In this document: positions 22,484 through 34,399 of the stretch, piece by piece
How the letters are laid out: each line of letters opens with the position of its first letter
How positions within the stretch are numbered: the stretch's first letter is position 1
Source of the DNA: Dastarcus helophoroides
Lineage: Eukaryota; Arthropoda; Insecta; Coleoptera; Bothrideridae
Direction: 5' to 3'
Length of the DNA stretch: 64,000 bases
NCBI GenBank assembly: GCA_028583605.1
Contig: CM053328.1
Span: 6,021,304 to 6,085,303, forward strand
Notes under the pieces: model-generated
The model's input: the letters and a program-made list of their open reading frames with translations, nothing else
Database searches by the model: none
What the model was told of the DNA's origin: nothing
Made by a program: the position numbers and the translations under genes

Positions 22484-23559
22484 TATTTTTCAAATGCATT
22501 ACAACTAGAATTTTAACTACCATTTGAAGCGATTTGACTTTGAAATGTAAAAAATTATATTTGTTGCGTTTCTTCCAATCAAATTCCTCACGACACACCA
22601 CTGTGAAAAACTATATTTCTTATTGACTCTGGGCAGAGACCTATGTAACCACCCCTATGTAACGTCACCTTATTCTTCTCTTAGTTTAGCTTTAGCGAAT
22701 GTTTTCCATATTCAATCAGCTTCGTTGTCGTAAACGTAATATCAGATTTTATTTTTAGCACCTACTGCGTGAATATCAAGAACAAAAACAAGTTGAAAAT
22801 GTAATTCATTTTGACCAGTTGGATGACAAAAAAAATCTTTCGCCAACATGAATTGGATCAATGGCACTACTTTTTCTGCCAAATGAGCCAAACCTTTCTA
22901 AAGGATGCGCTACTCTTTTGGAAAAGGAACCAAATGCAACTGAAACCGAAAACACCAAGCGTATGGTAAGTAAAATGACAATTAAAAAAACATCGAATTT
23001 CATGAAGGAAAAAAGTTGCATTAAAACGATAACATCGAAAAGCTCGCTTTTTATTTAAAATTGTCTGCAACATCCATCGGCCAACTGGTTCTCTGAAGCA
23101 GCAGGATTCAAACGGCAGGCATGAATGCGTAATTTGCTTCTTATCAGATCGGGGCTTTAATTGATTATGAAATTGAAAAAAAAAGGCGTAAAATCTTCGC
23201 ATTCCAGTAAGCGATCACATCGAGTGTTAATTTACTCGAAAATTAATTTATAAAACCGATAATGCGTGTTTATTACAACTAAACAACTTGCCGTTTCGAT
23301 GTACGTTAAACGGATTTATGCATGACTCGGTTACGACTTTTTTTTTGCGAAATACCGAAGCACTGATCTCGACTTTTGAGTTCATCGAAACGGAAATCGG
23401 TTTTCTTAACTGTGTGATGAGTATATTTCTTAACTTTGTGATGGGTATATTTCTTAACTCTGTGATGAGCATATTTTTAACTCTGTGATGTTCGAATTAT
23501 AATCGAAATTTGTACCTATTACGAATTGTGACACAGTTTACGTGTTTCTAAAGAGGAAT
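22484..23559. other. Unique non-coding sequence with a 24-bp tandem repeat
   Basis: Balanced, moderately complex DNA unlike the surrounding filler. A 24-bp unit (TTAACTCTGTGATGAGTATA) is repeated four times at about 23404-23491. No open frame resembles a known family on either strand. This may be intergenic DNA of the hamlet locus. Confidence 0.5.
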
Positions 23560-23690
23560 ACATTTCCATGAAGATGACAGCTTGGCCATTGAAACGCGTT
23601 AGAGCAAGTAATGTTGTATTTTTAATCTTTCTTGGTTTCAGGGGACAGGATTTGTTCATCAATTTTCAAAGATAACCTTGCACCAAAAAA
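23560..23690 (+). mobile_element. Repeat B fragment
   Basis: ATGAAGATGACAGCTTGGCC, ATTGAAACGCGTTAGAGC, then TTAATCTTTCTTGGTTTCAG, GGGACAGGATTTG and AAAGATAACCTTGCACC with CAAAAAAAA. The left arm is absent. The ribozyme-like block here has an unpaired stem position. Confidence 0.78.
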
Positions 23691-25232
23691 AAGGATAAAA
23701 AAGTATTGGAACTGTATCGAGGAACTACTAAAAATATTGAAGAAGTATTTGTATTGAAAAGCCATATTGCGTTGTAATTTAGAAGTTGTTATAGGGACAT
23801 AAAGAAGACATTTACCACATCATCTTAACTTGATACTTTTAATCATTCCAGGACAAACGCATAACAAAAGATTCTAGTTATCCATTTTGATGTACTAGTT
23901 CCCAAAAACCAGAAAAGTGATTCTGATTCTAAAGAAAGGACCAGCGAAGGACAGAGCTTCATCTTTGGGGGTTTCCAGTCGCCCCGAGGTTGAGTTTTCA
24001 AATCCTTCATCACCGTTCCGACTGAACACTAATCAAGCAATCTCCGGATAAATTATTGGGCATAACAACGGCAATATCATTTACAAGCGTGGATAGTTGT
24101 TGGTATCCGAGCGGCATCTGAATATCATTTACGGAACGTTGTAAGTAATGGCCCCTCGGGTTCGTTGCAGTTAAGATCCACCCACTTCCTCGCTAACAAA
24201 CTGGACCAGTTTGACTTTTATAATCGGCACGGTAATCTTTAGATGACCTCTTGCTTGGCAGTAGCGGAAGAGCTCTAACACAACACCGCCTATGGTTACT
24301 TCTAATGCAACAAATGGTCACGTCTAATCTCGGAGCGAAATCATTTTTATTCCTCTTCTATTAACGGTCAGGCTAACATCCGTAAGAACCTTATTCATCT
24401 TGCATGTTGCAGCTTTACGGTTTGTCACTGATGTTGCGCTAATATCCTTACAGCTCCTCCAGTAAAATAGAGATAGTTCGTCAGGGTCGGAAGAAAGTAA
24501 CTGAAAATGTTACTTACTTTTTAATAGATTGATACGTTTTGCCCTAAAGAAAGAAGCTTTTGTTTTAAAATAGAAAGTTTGTGCACCGGATGTGACAGAG
24601 TATCCTGCTTTGTACAACGTATGCCGGATTATCTCATTTTCTTGATAGATCATATTTTAAGATATGCATCAAGACCCATAGCCTTTGGTTTCACTATTTT
24701 AAAAATCGAGTTGGAGTACATCAGTTCGTGTCTGATTCTAAGCGGAACATAGCCTTTGGTCCCTCTTTTTTAAAAATCGCTTTCGATTCTAGAGATAAAG
24801 GTTACTGAACGAGTGTAGAAACTCCCGCGCGAAGTATCGAAATGAAAGAGAACATATAAGTTGTTGATTTGAAATAGTTTGTGGTGCTGACACATTTTGA
24901 AATGGTGACAGTATCGTTGGTGTCCAAGAAAATCAGACAAATTCAATCCAAAATCATCAAGCCACCTGATAGTTTGGTAAATTTCGTTTTAGCAATTCCA
25001 ATGTTGAAAATCATCCCCACTTTAGATGGTTTAATAATATTGACGATTGCAGAATGATGTTTTGTTTAAATTCGTTGATACAATCATGTTTACATTTAAC
25101 TGTTTGGATAGTCTCCAGCTTATATTGGGTAGCAAAGTTACTCCTTATCGCATTGGATAATACTGTCGGATCATTGTAAAGGTTATGTACCAAGTTACCG
25201 TGAGGTTAGGCTGCCAGATTTTATATAAAAAA
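23691..25232. other. Unique non-coding sequence
   Basis: About 1.5 kb of mixed-composition DNA with no repeat family found by eye and no recognised coding region. The open frame on the minus strand at 25011-25193 is unrecognised. Such unique islands in a repeat-dense window are candidate regulatory DNA, but nothing here proves it. Confidence 0.45.
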
Positions 25233-25640
25233 TGGATTAAAATACAAATCTTGTCCCCTGAAACCAATAAAGATTAAAAAATACAACAAAGGTTAATCTA
25301 ACTCGTTTCGATAGCCAAGCTATCATCTTCAGAGAGATACTGATCTCAGTAGTATTTTTTTTTAGCTATCTAGGGTTAATTAAGTTGGATTTAGATGATG
25401 TTAAAAGTTATTAGTCTAATGTTTTAAGCCAAAAATGTTTGGAGACTCCAACGAGCGAATAAGACAGAAGCTTGGAGCTTCAGAGAGATACTGAAGACGA
25501 TAGCTTGGCTCTCTGAAGGGATAGTTTGGCTATCGAAACGCGTTAGAGCAACCTCTGTTGTGTTTTTTATTCTTTCTTGGTTTCAGGGGACAAGTATCTC
25601 TCTGAAGGTGATAGCTTGGCTATCGAAACCCATTAGAGTA
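25233..25640. mobile_element. Two Repeat B copies, the second with tandem ribozyme-like units
   Basis: At 25233-25345 a left-arm-only copy (ATACAAATCTTGTCCCCTG, then reversed GTTTCGATAGCCAAGCTATC, ATCTTCAGAGAGATACT). After about 130 bp of other sequence, 25480-25640 carries two direct ribozyme-like units (CTGAAGG at 25512 and 25602, 90 bp apart) with GGTTTCAGGGGACAAG between them. The copies are decayed at several core positions. Confidence 0.75.
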
Positions 25641-25985
25641 TACTAGGCGCAGATTATTAAGAGAGATGAAAAAAAAAACAAATTTCGAAATGATTTTCAA
25701 AAACGCTGTTATTTAATCTTTCTTGGTTTCAGAGGACAAGGTTTGTATTTCATTATTTTTACAGAAAACGACACAATATCGCGAAAAAGTGAAAAGTTTA
25801 AAAAAAAATGCCGAAAATTAAAAAATGTCCCAATTAAACAAAGCTAAGTCTTCGGGTCTTTCAGCTTTTTAAAAAGGTACAGCGATTGCATGATTCAAGA
25901 TTACAAATTTGTTGAATATAAATTTATAAAGTCTTTCGATTTGATCGTAAGAGGTGGCTGGCGACTGAATTGCAAAGTATTGTGA
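25641..25985. repeat. Repeat A fragment
   Basis: GTATACTAGGCGCAGA-type sequence, then TCTTTCTTGGTTTCAG, then a new unit at 25876 (GGTACAGCGATTGCATGATT). It breaks off after GAATTGCAAAGTATTGTG. Confidence 0.82.
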
Positions 25986-26906
25986 ATTTTCGATTTTCGA
26001 ATTTCGAAAGCAGGGTTGAACTATAAAAAAAAAGTTGAAATTTTCTAGAGCAAGATTAATTTTGGGAAAAATGTCAAAATTTCGAAAAAGATGAATTTTT
26101 AAAGAAAAAATCGAAATTTGCACAAAGGCAGGAGATGGAATTTTGAGACAAAAGACAAAAATGTGAGAAAATCAGTATTTTGAGTACAATGAAACAAGAA
26201 AGAATTGGGGGTGGGAGCAAACATTTGGGGAGGGGGCGAAAATGAAGGAGGGGGCAAAAATGGAAGGGGGGGCAAAAATGGGTGACAAAATGAAAATATA
26301 TAAAAAAGAAAAATTTTAGGCTTTCACTTCTGTCGGCAGTCCCCATAACTGTCCAATTTTTTTTTATTTTGTTATTAAAAGATCGACCAAATTTTGAGAA
26401 AAAAGCGAATTTTGATAAACAGGTGAAAATTTACAGAAAGTCAGATTGAATCTAAAAGTTGAAATGTTCTGAAAAAGTTGAATTTTGAAAAATGACGAAA
26501 TTTTGAAAAAACAAACAAGATTTTAAGAAAATCGGATTTTTATAAAATCAGTAGAATTTCAGAATAAATTCGAAATTTCAAAAGAAGAATAGAAAGTTTG
26601 TCAAAAAAAAGGAGGATTTTAAGAAAAATGTCAAAATTTCGAGAAAATGTCGAAATTTCGAGAAAATGTCGAAATTTCGTGAAAATGTCCAAATTTCGAG
26701 AAAATGTCGAAATTTCGTGAAAATGTCGAAATTTCGAAAAAATGTGAAATTTCAAAGGACGAATTTTCAAGAATAAGTGGAAATTCTTGATACGGATCTC
26801 TCAAGTTTCCAAGGACTTTAGGTTATGAATCCCCGCCTTAGCAGTTGCGTTGTTATTTCGTAAATAATGTCTATTCTTATTGCCACACGCATTCGCATAT
26901 TCGTAA
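25986..26906. repeat. AT-rich filler with G-runs and a 19-bp minisatellite
   Basis: At 26207-26275 the plus strand has four clusters of G-runs (GGGGGTGGG, GGGGAGGGGG, GGGGG, GGGGGGG) separated by 11-13 bases. At about 26625-26755 a 19-bp unit (GTCGAAATTTCGAGAAAAT) is repeated about six times. The rest is degenerate AT-rich sequence. Confidence 0.65.
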
Positions 26907-26910
26907 TATA

Positions 26911-28364
26911 CAGGGCGATTCAGTCATAATGGCATTAATTTTAAAGGAAGATACAGAAAAATGAGTATAATACGAACGAAAAAAAATTCAGGTGTAATTA
27001 CGCCGAAAAAAAATATTTTAAAATCATAGCTTAAACCCCTTTTTGAGCTGTCACTGATTCCTAACCTCCAAGGCCCAGATACATAAAAAGAAGAAGAATT
27101 TATGGCTGCGCAGTTGGGACTCGGGCGAAACAAATAAACAAAACACTGCTAAATGACAATACAAAATATTAAATGATCCTTTCCGACGTTTTATTTTTTG
27201 TGACCCTATGTGATACGATGGAAATTTTTTAAACTATGTGCAGTTTAGTGTTAAAAGTAGTAAATATTCGAGAGTTATTTCCCGACGTTTTATTTTTTGT
27301 GGCCTTTTGCGATACGATGGAAATTTTTGAAACCATGTGTATTTTACCAACGAATCATCACTTCTTTCATGCGCTCGACAGGTCTAAAATAGTTTGGAAA
27401 AGAGGCACTCGAGTATCAATTTAAGTACACTGACTGTGGGCTATCGTTGACGTACCTTTTATAAACAACAACCTAACTGCTAATCAACTTTAATATGCTT
27501 CAAAATTAAATAAACCACTTCGTCGTATCGTTATTTATTTTGTAGAATTAATTAAATTCGCTGTTGTGCATGCAAAAAAGTGGTTAATACTCGAGAGTTA
27601 TTTTCCGACGTTTTATTTTTTGTGACCCTCTGTGATACGATAGAAATTTTTTAAACAATGTGTAGTTTACTGTTAAAAGTAGTTAATATTAGAGAGTTAT
27701 TTTCCGACGTTTTATTTTTTGTGACCTTTTGTGATACGATGGAAAATTTTTGAAACCATGTGTATTTTACAACGAATCATAACTTTTTTCATGCGCTCGA
27801 CAGGTCTAAAATAGTTTGGAAAAGAGGCACTTGAGTATTAATTTAAGTACACTGACTGCGGGCTATCGTTGACGTACTTTTTATAAACAATAACCTAACT
27901 GCTAATCAAATTTAATAGGCTTCAAAATTAAATAAACCAGTTCCTCGTATCGTTATTTATTTTGTAGAATTAATAAGTTTGAGTCGTTTGTGTTCATTTA
28001 TTTTTAGAATTTGCGTTTTACTTTTCATCAGACCGATTGATTACTGAAACAAAAAAATGTAAAAAGTCTTAAGAGTATGAAAATACAAATACTTTTTCGT
28101 CAAAATAACTAATTATGTTGTCCATTAATTAGCGATGTTTTGCCCTCGCCAGTCCGGCTTATCATTGCATCTGGTGAGTGAATGATAACGTGATAAGCGT
28201 CTGCTGCCTTTAAGCATTTAATGTGGTTAGTAGCGCCGGGCTTTTGGTGGTCAATTTTGGTTCTATTTTAAATAGTCGAATAAATTTTTTTTTTCGATTT
28301 TCTGTCTTTTCAAATCTTCCGAACACGTGCTTAAACTTAAAGTCATTATGACTGAATCACCCTG
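26911..28364. mobile_element. 1.45-kb non-autonomous DNA transposon-like element
   Basis: The ends are inverted repeats: CAGGGCGATTCAGTCATAAT at the left and, read inward from the right, CAGGGTGATTCAGTCATAAT. The first 22 positions carry one mismatch and looser similarity extends to about 36 bp. TATA flanks both sides (26907-26910 and 28365-28368), consistent with a TA or TATA target duplication. No transposase-like frame is present. The interior holds a 422-bp direct duplication (landmark CCGACG at 27183 and 27605), and each copy contains a second CCGACG block 99 bp further on (27282 and 27704). Confidence 0.82.
27183..27975. repeat. 422-bp direct duplication with nested 99-bp repeats
   Basis: Copies begin at CCGACGTTTTATTTTTTGTG near 27183 and 27605. 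Each contains a second CCGACGTTTTATT block 99 bp downstream, and then CATGCGCTCGACAGGTC and GGCTATCGTTGACGTAC. It lies wholly inside the inverted-terminus element. Confidence 0.85.
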
Positions 28365-28368
28365 TATA

Positions 28369-29507
28369 ACTTTGGAGGAAAACGTACTGCTTCATCTACA
28401 AGCGATTTTAGACACGAGCAACTGGTGGGAAAAACAAAACGAATCATTTCGGCTTAAATCTAAACAAGTCAAAGTAGGTCAATACGTTCTGAAGAAACTA
28501 CCAAAAGTTTGACGTTCAAATTTACAGAAACATAAACACACAAGGACGATCCAACCAAGGGCGCCTCTTGGGTTCGATTTGAAAAGGATAAGTTCATTTT
28601 GCATTAAACAACCTGTTAGGTTTGAGCAGCGTTTTTTTTATTGCGAATTCTTCAAAAATTTAGGAAACTTTAACTTCGACATTCTCGAGGTATTACTAAT
28701 TCCATCGAAGCAACAGTAGCTGATTCACGTTAACCTTCTCTTTTTCATTAATTTGTAAACTAATGCAGCTTTTAAGTATCTAGTTAGAGTCTCCCATGCT
28801 CTTTAGTTGCACATTCTTTGAAAAATCATCAAATTGAAATATGCCAATTTATCTAAGACGTTCTCAAAGATCGCCCTTCTTGGTGCTACCTGTTCCATCG
28901 ATACGGCATTAAACAGATGAAAATGAGGAACATAACAGCATGTAATCGGCTATTTACTTTAAAATATTCCAGACTTGATAATTTGTAATCAGATGTAACA
29001 TTTAATTGTCGACTTTTATGGACAATTCCACGACCCGTTTCCGCTACTAATTAAGCGAACTATTTCTCAACACTTCTAATTTATGAACCCCTATATGGCA
29101 ATTTTTATATCTTCCTATACATTTCTTCAGCTGGTTAACAGCTCGACGCAAAAACTTCGCCTTTTAACTCAATTACGTTTACTGCTTTTCGAGATGACAT
29201 AATGCAACTAGTAAATAATAACAGTAATAACGGCTGAGGAGCCAATAAAATTTTAATTCGCGCAAATTGGAGAGTAGCCAGAAGTTGTGAATTCGCCAAG
29301 TGCAATTAGCAGGTTTTTTTTTTCGAAACCGATAAATTTCAACCGATGGCGAAGTGTGCGCTCCTAAATGGTTTTTAATTTATCTTAATCTGGTTTTGAG
29401 ATCGGTTATAAAATTGCACTTTCACCACCGCCAGTAATTTAGTAATTACCATATTATTACGTTTAATGGGTATCGATTTCAAACGGATTTCAACCGCCAA
29501 TTTTTCT
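28369..29507. other. Unique non-coding sequence
   Basis: About 1.1 kb of mixed-composition DNA with several TAATTA/ATTAAT-type words and no open frame of note. No repeat membership was seen. A candidate conserved non-coding block. Confidence 0.45.
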
Positions 29508-30534
29508 TTGACCACAATCACATATTCGAATTGAATGACTTCAGACAATTGTTTCGAAGATTAATAGCTTTTTTAGAGCGGTGGGATATTGCGAAGGCAA
29601 GATATTGACAATGAAACTTAGTTTTTTTGTGAATGTGAAAAAGTGAAAAGTTTAAAAAAATATGCCGGAAAATTAAAAAAAAAATGTCTCAATTAAAAAA
29701 GCCAAGTCTTCGGGACTTTCAGCTCTTTAAAAAGGTACAGAGATTACATGATTCAAGCTTACAAATTTGTTGAATATAAATTTATAAAGTCTTTCGATTT
29801 GATTGTAAGAGGTAGCTGGCGACTGAATTGCATAGTTTTGCATATAAATAATTTTAGTTTACACATGCATCGACCTAATAATCTCAAAGTTTTAGCCTTA
29901 TCCCAAATAAATTTCCAAGATACACGCTTATCTAACTATTGAAGTCTCCAGGTTACACGCTTATCCACTGGTTAAAGTCTCCAGGTTACACGCTTATCCA
30001 CTGATTAAAGTCTCCAGGTTACACGCTTATCCACTTGTTAAAGTCTCCAAGTTATACGCTCATCCTCTCATTGAATTCTCTAGCTTACAAGCCTATCTAC
30101 TAAAAGTTTTCACATTTTACTACTTTCGATGTCTTCAGGTTATTTTTTATCTATTTATTGAAGCTTTTGGTGTAATTAGCTCTTTAAATCTTTTGTCAGT
30201 TCCATAGACAGTTTCTAGGTTTCTAAATTTCTTGGAAATATGTAATTTTCTAAAATCTATGAACATTCTAGTTGTGGCTACTTTTTTTTACAAATACGCT
30301 AGTCACGGAAATTACGGAATGTAAACAGTCCCAAAAGATGGTGATTTTTCCAAACACTGTACCTTCAAAAATATGGCGAAAAGAAAAATAAATGAATTGC
30401 GAATTAAAGCTGTGACTGCAAAACTTTGCAGCTTAAAAAACATCAGTTGATGAACTGACGCAAGTATACTAGGCGTAGACATTAAGAGAGATGAAAAAAA
30501 AAAACAAATTTCGAGATGATTTTCAGAACGTTGT

Positions 30535-30765
30535 AACTTAATTTTTCTTGGTTTCAGGGGACAAGATTTGTATTTTAATTTTTGAAGATAACCAAGGATC
30601 AGTCCGTCACCAAAACAATAGATTAGATGATAAACACTAATGATTAAGTTTTTATTAACTATTTCTCTGAAAATGACAGCTTGGCTATCGAAACGCAATA
30701 AAGCAACCTTTGTTGTGTTTTTTAATCTTTCTTGGTTTCAGGGGACAAGATTTGTATTTTGATTT
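30535..30765 (+). mobile_element. Repeat B segments within the Repeat A array
   Basis: GGTTTCAGGGGACAAGATTT, AAGATAACCAAGGATCAGTC and CACCAAAAC end at about 30615. A second partial copy at about 30660-30765 has TCTCTGAAAATGACAGCTTG, GCTATCGAAACGCAATAAAGC and GGTTTCAGGGGACAAG. The ribozyme-like stem has a C-A mismatch here. Confidence 0.7.
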
Positions 30766-31297
30766 TTCGTATTTCATTATTTTCAAAGAAAAAGACACAA
30801 TATCAAGAAAATGTGAAAAGTTTAAAACAATACTCCGGAAAATTAAAGAAAATGTCCCAATTAAACAAAGCTAGGTCTTCAGCTCTTTAAAAAGGTACAG
30901 AGATTGCATGACTTAAGCTTACAAATTTGTTGAATATACATTTATAAAGTCTTTCGATTTGATTGTAAGAGGTGGCTGGTGACTGAATTGCATAGTTTTG
31001 TATATAAATAATTTATGTTTACACATGCATCGACCTTAATAATCTCAAAGTTTTAGCCTTATCCCAAATAAATTTCCAAGATACACGCTTATCTAACTAT
31101 TGAAGTCTCCAGGTTACACGCTTATCCACTGGTTAAAGTCTCCAGGTTACACGCTTATGCACTGGTTAAAGTCTCCAAGTTATATGCTCATCCTCGTCAT
31201 TGAATTCTCCAGCTTACAGGCCTATCTACTAGAAGTTTTCACATTTTACTACTTTTGATGTCTTCAGGTCAATTTATTGGAGCCGTTAGTGAAATTA

Positions 31298-32585
31298 TCG
31301 GGTTGTTTGGAAAGTAATTTCGTTTTTTTTTGTGGAAATGAAAGACAGTTTTCGTAAAATAAACAAATACTTTATTAAATTATATATTGGCCGTTCTGGT
31401 CCAACACTTTTTGTCATCTTTCTGGTAGTAGCATAATTCCACGCTCATAAAATTTTTGGTCTTTGCTGGCAAAAAACTGATCGAGGTGGTTTTTGATTTC
31501 CTCATTTGAGGTGAAGGTTTTACCGTCCAAAAAATTTTGGAGTGACTGGAACAAATAATAATCTGATGGTGCCAGGTCTAGAGAAAATAATGGGTGTGGC
31601 ATTGTATCCCATTCAAGCTGCAAAAGCTTTTGGCGAGTGACCAAACTTGTATGAGGTCTCGCGTTGTCTTGGTGAAACACTACACCTTTCCTGTTGATTA
31701 GTTCTGGCCTTTTCTGTTGAAGTGCATCATTCAGTTTGTCCAGCTGATGACAGTAGACTTCCGAATTAATCGTTGCGTTATCCAATAAAAGCTCAAAAAA
31801 AAACGATTCCTTTAAAATCCCACCAAACAGACAGCATCACCTTTTTTTGGTGAATATCGGCTTTGGAAATGGTTTAAGCCGGTTCATCTTTTTTGCTTCA
31901 TGACCTCTTGCGTTTGACGTTGTTGTATACAACCCATTTTTCGTCCCCAGTGATGATGCGCTTCAAAAACGGATCATTTTCGTGACGTTTGAGAAGCGAA
32001 TCGTAGACGTCAATGCGGTGACACAGATTTTTCTTTGTGAGAACATGGGGAACCCATACATCAAGCTTCGAGGATAATCCCGGGCCTTTCAAGTGGTCAT
32101 AAATTGTTGAATTTGATAAATTTAACCTCAATCAGATCTCACGTGTTGTTATTCGCCGATTCGCATCAACTAATGCCTTTACCGCGTCTTTATCAGCTTC
32201 AACCGGCCTTCCCGAACGTGGTGCATCTTCGACATCAAAATTGCCGGATCGAAATTTAGCGAACCAGTTCTGGCACTGGCGTACTGTCAACACACCTTCT
32301 CCATACACATCGGTCAATTTCTTTCTGGCTTGAACAGCATTTTTACCCTTTTTGTAGTAAAATAGTAAGATATGTCGAAAATGCTGATTATCGCTCTCCA
32401 TATTTAAAAGGGCACCAACCAAAAACTACTGTGCAGAATTAATCAAATTTTTTCACAACCAAGTCTTGCTCTGTCAGCTGTCAAAATACATATAATTATG
32501 AGGTTTAAGTGTGAAGTTGGGTGCAAAAAAAATACCATTAAATCCTCTGTCGGGAAAAAACGAAATTACTTTCCGAACAACCCAA
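31298..32585 (-). mobile_element. Mellifera-type mariner element, 1288 bp
   Basis: The left end TCGGGTTGTTTGGAAAGTAA and the inverted right end TTGGGTTGTTCGGAAAGTAA are 25-bp terminal repeats with two mismatches in the region compared. A TA flanks each side (31296-31297 and 32586-32587). Uninterrupted relatives of the target (GTGTAATTAGCTCTTTAAA) elsewhere in Repeat A confirm insertion at the TA. The length and the TTGGGTTG-type ends fit the mellifera group of mariners. The transposase inside is broken, so the element cannot move on its own. Confidence 0.95.
31414..32401 (-). pseudogene. Mariner transposase, inactivated
   Basis: A cut-and-paste transposase of the Tc1/mariner superfamily, which would bind the element's inverted ends in the nucleus and integrate at TA. 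I place the start at the ATG at 32401 (MESDNQHFRH). The helix-turn-helix region is near the N-terminus (QNWFAKFRSGNFDVEDAPRS). Catalytic motifs are visible as TGDEKW, HQDNARPH and APSDYYLF; the last two aspartates are separated by 34 residues, as in the D,D34D family. The frame is broken by an in-frame TGA at 32132-32134, a TGA at about 31898, at least one further stop (TAA) in the next 30 codons, and a one-base shift in the T-run (A-run on the plus strand) near 31798-31805. About 329 codons remain, against about 345 in intact relatives. Confidence 0.93.
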
Positions 32586-34399
32586 TAGCTCTAAATCTTT
32601 ATGTCAGTTCAACAGACAGTTTTAGGTTTCTTAATTTCTTGGAAATATGTAATTTTCTAAAATCTCTGATCATTCTAGCTGTGGCTTCTTTTTTTTTATA
32701 AATACGCTAGGGACGGAAATCACGGAATGTAAACAATCCCAAAAGATGGTGATTTTCAAAACACTGTACCTTCAAAGAAATGGGCAAAAGAAAAATAAAT
32801 GAATTGCGAATTAAAGCTCTAACAGCAAAACTTTGCAGCTTAAAAAAACATCAGTTGATGAACTGACTCAAGTATACTAGGCGCAGAGATTAAGAGAGCT
32901 GAAAAAAAAAAACAAATTTCGAGATGGTTTTCAAAATGTTGTAATTTAATCTTATTTGGTTACAGAGGACAAGGTTTGTATTTTATTATTTTTCAAGAAA
33001 ACGACACAATATCGCAAAAAAGTGAAAAGTTTAAAAAAATATACCGGAAATTAAAAAAAAATCTTAATTAAACAAAGCTGTCTTCGGGTATTTCAGCTCT
33101 TTAAAAATGTACAGAGATTGCATGATTCAAGATTAAAAATTTGTTAAATATAAATTTATAAAGTCTTCCGATTTGATTGTAAGAGGTGGCTGGTGACTAA
33201 AATGCATAATATTGCATATAAATAATTTAAGTTTACACATGTATCGACCTAATAATCTCGAAGTTTTAGCCTTATCCCAAATAAATTTCCAAGATACACG
33301 CTTATCTAACTATTGAAGTCTCCAGGTTACACGCTTATCCACCAGTTAAAGTCTCCAAGTTTAACGCTTATTCTCCTATTGAATTCTCCAGCTTACAGGC
33401 CTATCTACTAGAAGTTTCCACATTTTACTACTTTTGATGACTTCAGGTTAATTTATTGGAGCCTTTAGTGTAATTATCTCTTTAAATCTTTATGTCACTT
33501 CAATAGACAGTTTTAGGTTTCTAAATTTCTTGGAAATATGTAATTTTCTAAAATCTCTGATCATTCTAGTTGTGACTACTTTTTTTATAAATAGGCTAGG
33601 CACGGAAATTACGGAATGTAAACAATCCCAAAAGATGGTGATTTTCCAAACACAGTACCTTCAATGAAATTGCCAAAAGAAAAATAAATGAATTGCGAAT
33701 TAAAGCTTTGACTGCAAAACTTTGCAACCTAAAAAAACATCAGTGGATGAACTGACGCAAGTATACTAGGCGCAGAGATTAAACGAGATGAAAAAAACAA
33801 ACAAATTTCGAGATGATTTTCAAAACGCTGTAATTTAATCTTTCTTGGTTTCAGAGGACATGGTTTGTATTTCATTATTTTTAAAGAAAAGGACACAATA
33901 TCACAAAAAAGTGAAAAGGTAAAAAATATATGCTGGAAAATTTAAAAAAATGTCCCAATTAAACAAAGCTAAGTCTTCGGGACTTTCACTTCTTTAAAAA
34001 GGTACACAAATTGCATGACTCAAGCTTACAAATTTGTTGAATATAAATTTATAGTCTTTTGATTTGATTGTAAGAGGGGGCTGGCGACTGAAATTGCAGA
34101 GTATTGGATATAAATAAATTAAGTTTACACATGCATCGACCTAATAATCTCAAGTTTTAGCCTTATCCCAAATAAATTTTCAAGATACACGCTTATCTGA
34201 CTGTTGAAGTCTCCAGGTTACACGCTTATCCACTGATTAAAGTCTCCAAGTTATACGCTTAACCTCGTATTGAATTCTCCAGCTTACAGGCCTATCTACT
34301 AGAAGATTCCACATTTTACTTCTTTTGACGTTTTCAGGGGACAAAATTTGTATTTCAATTTTTCTATTAACAAAACAAAAATAACCAAATTACCATAAA

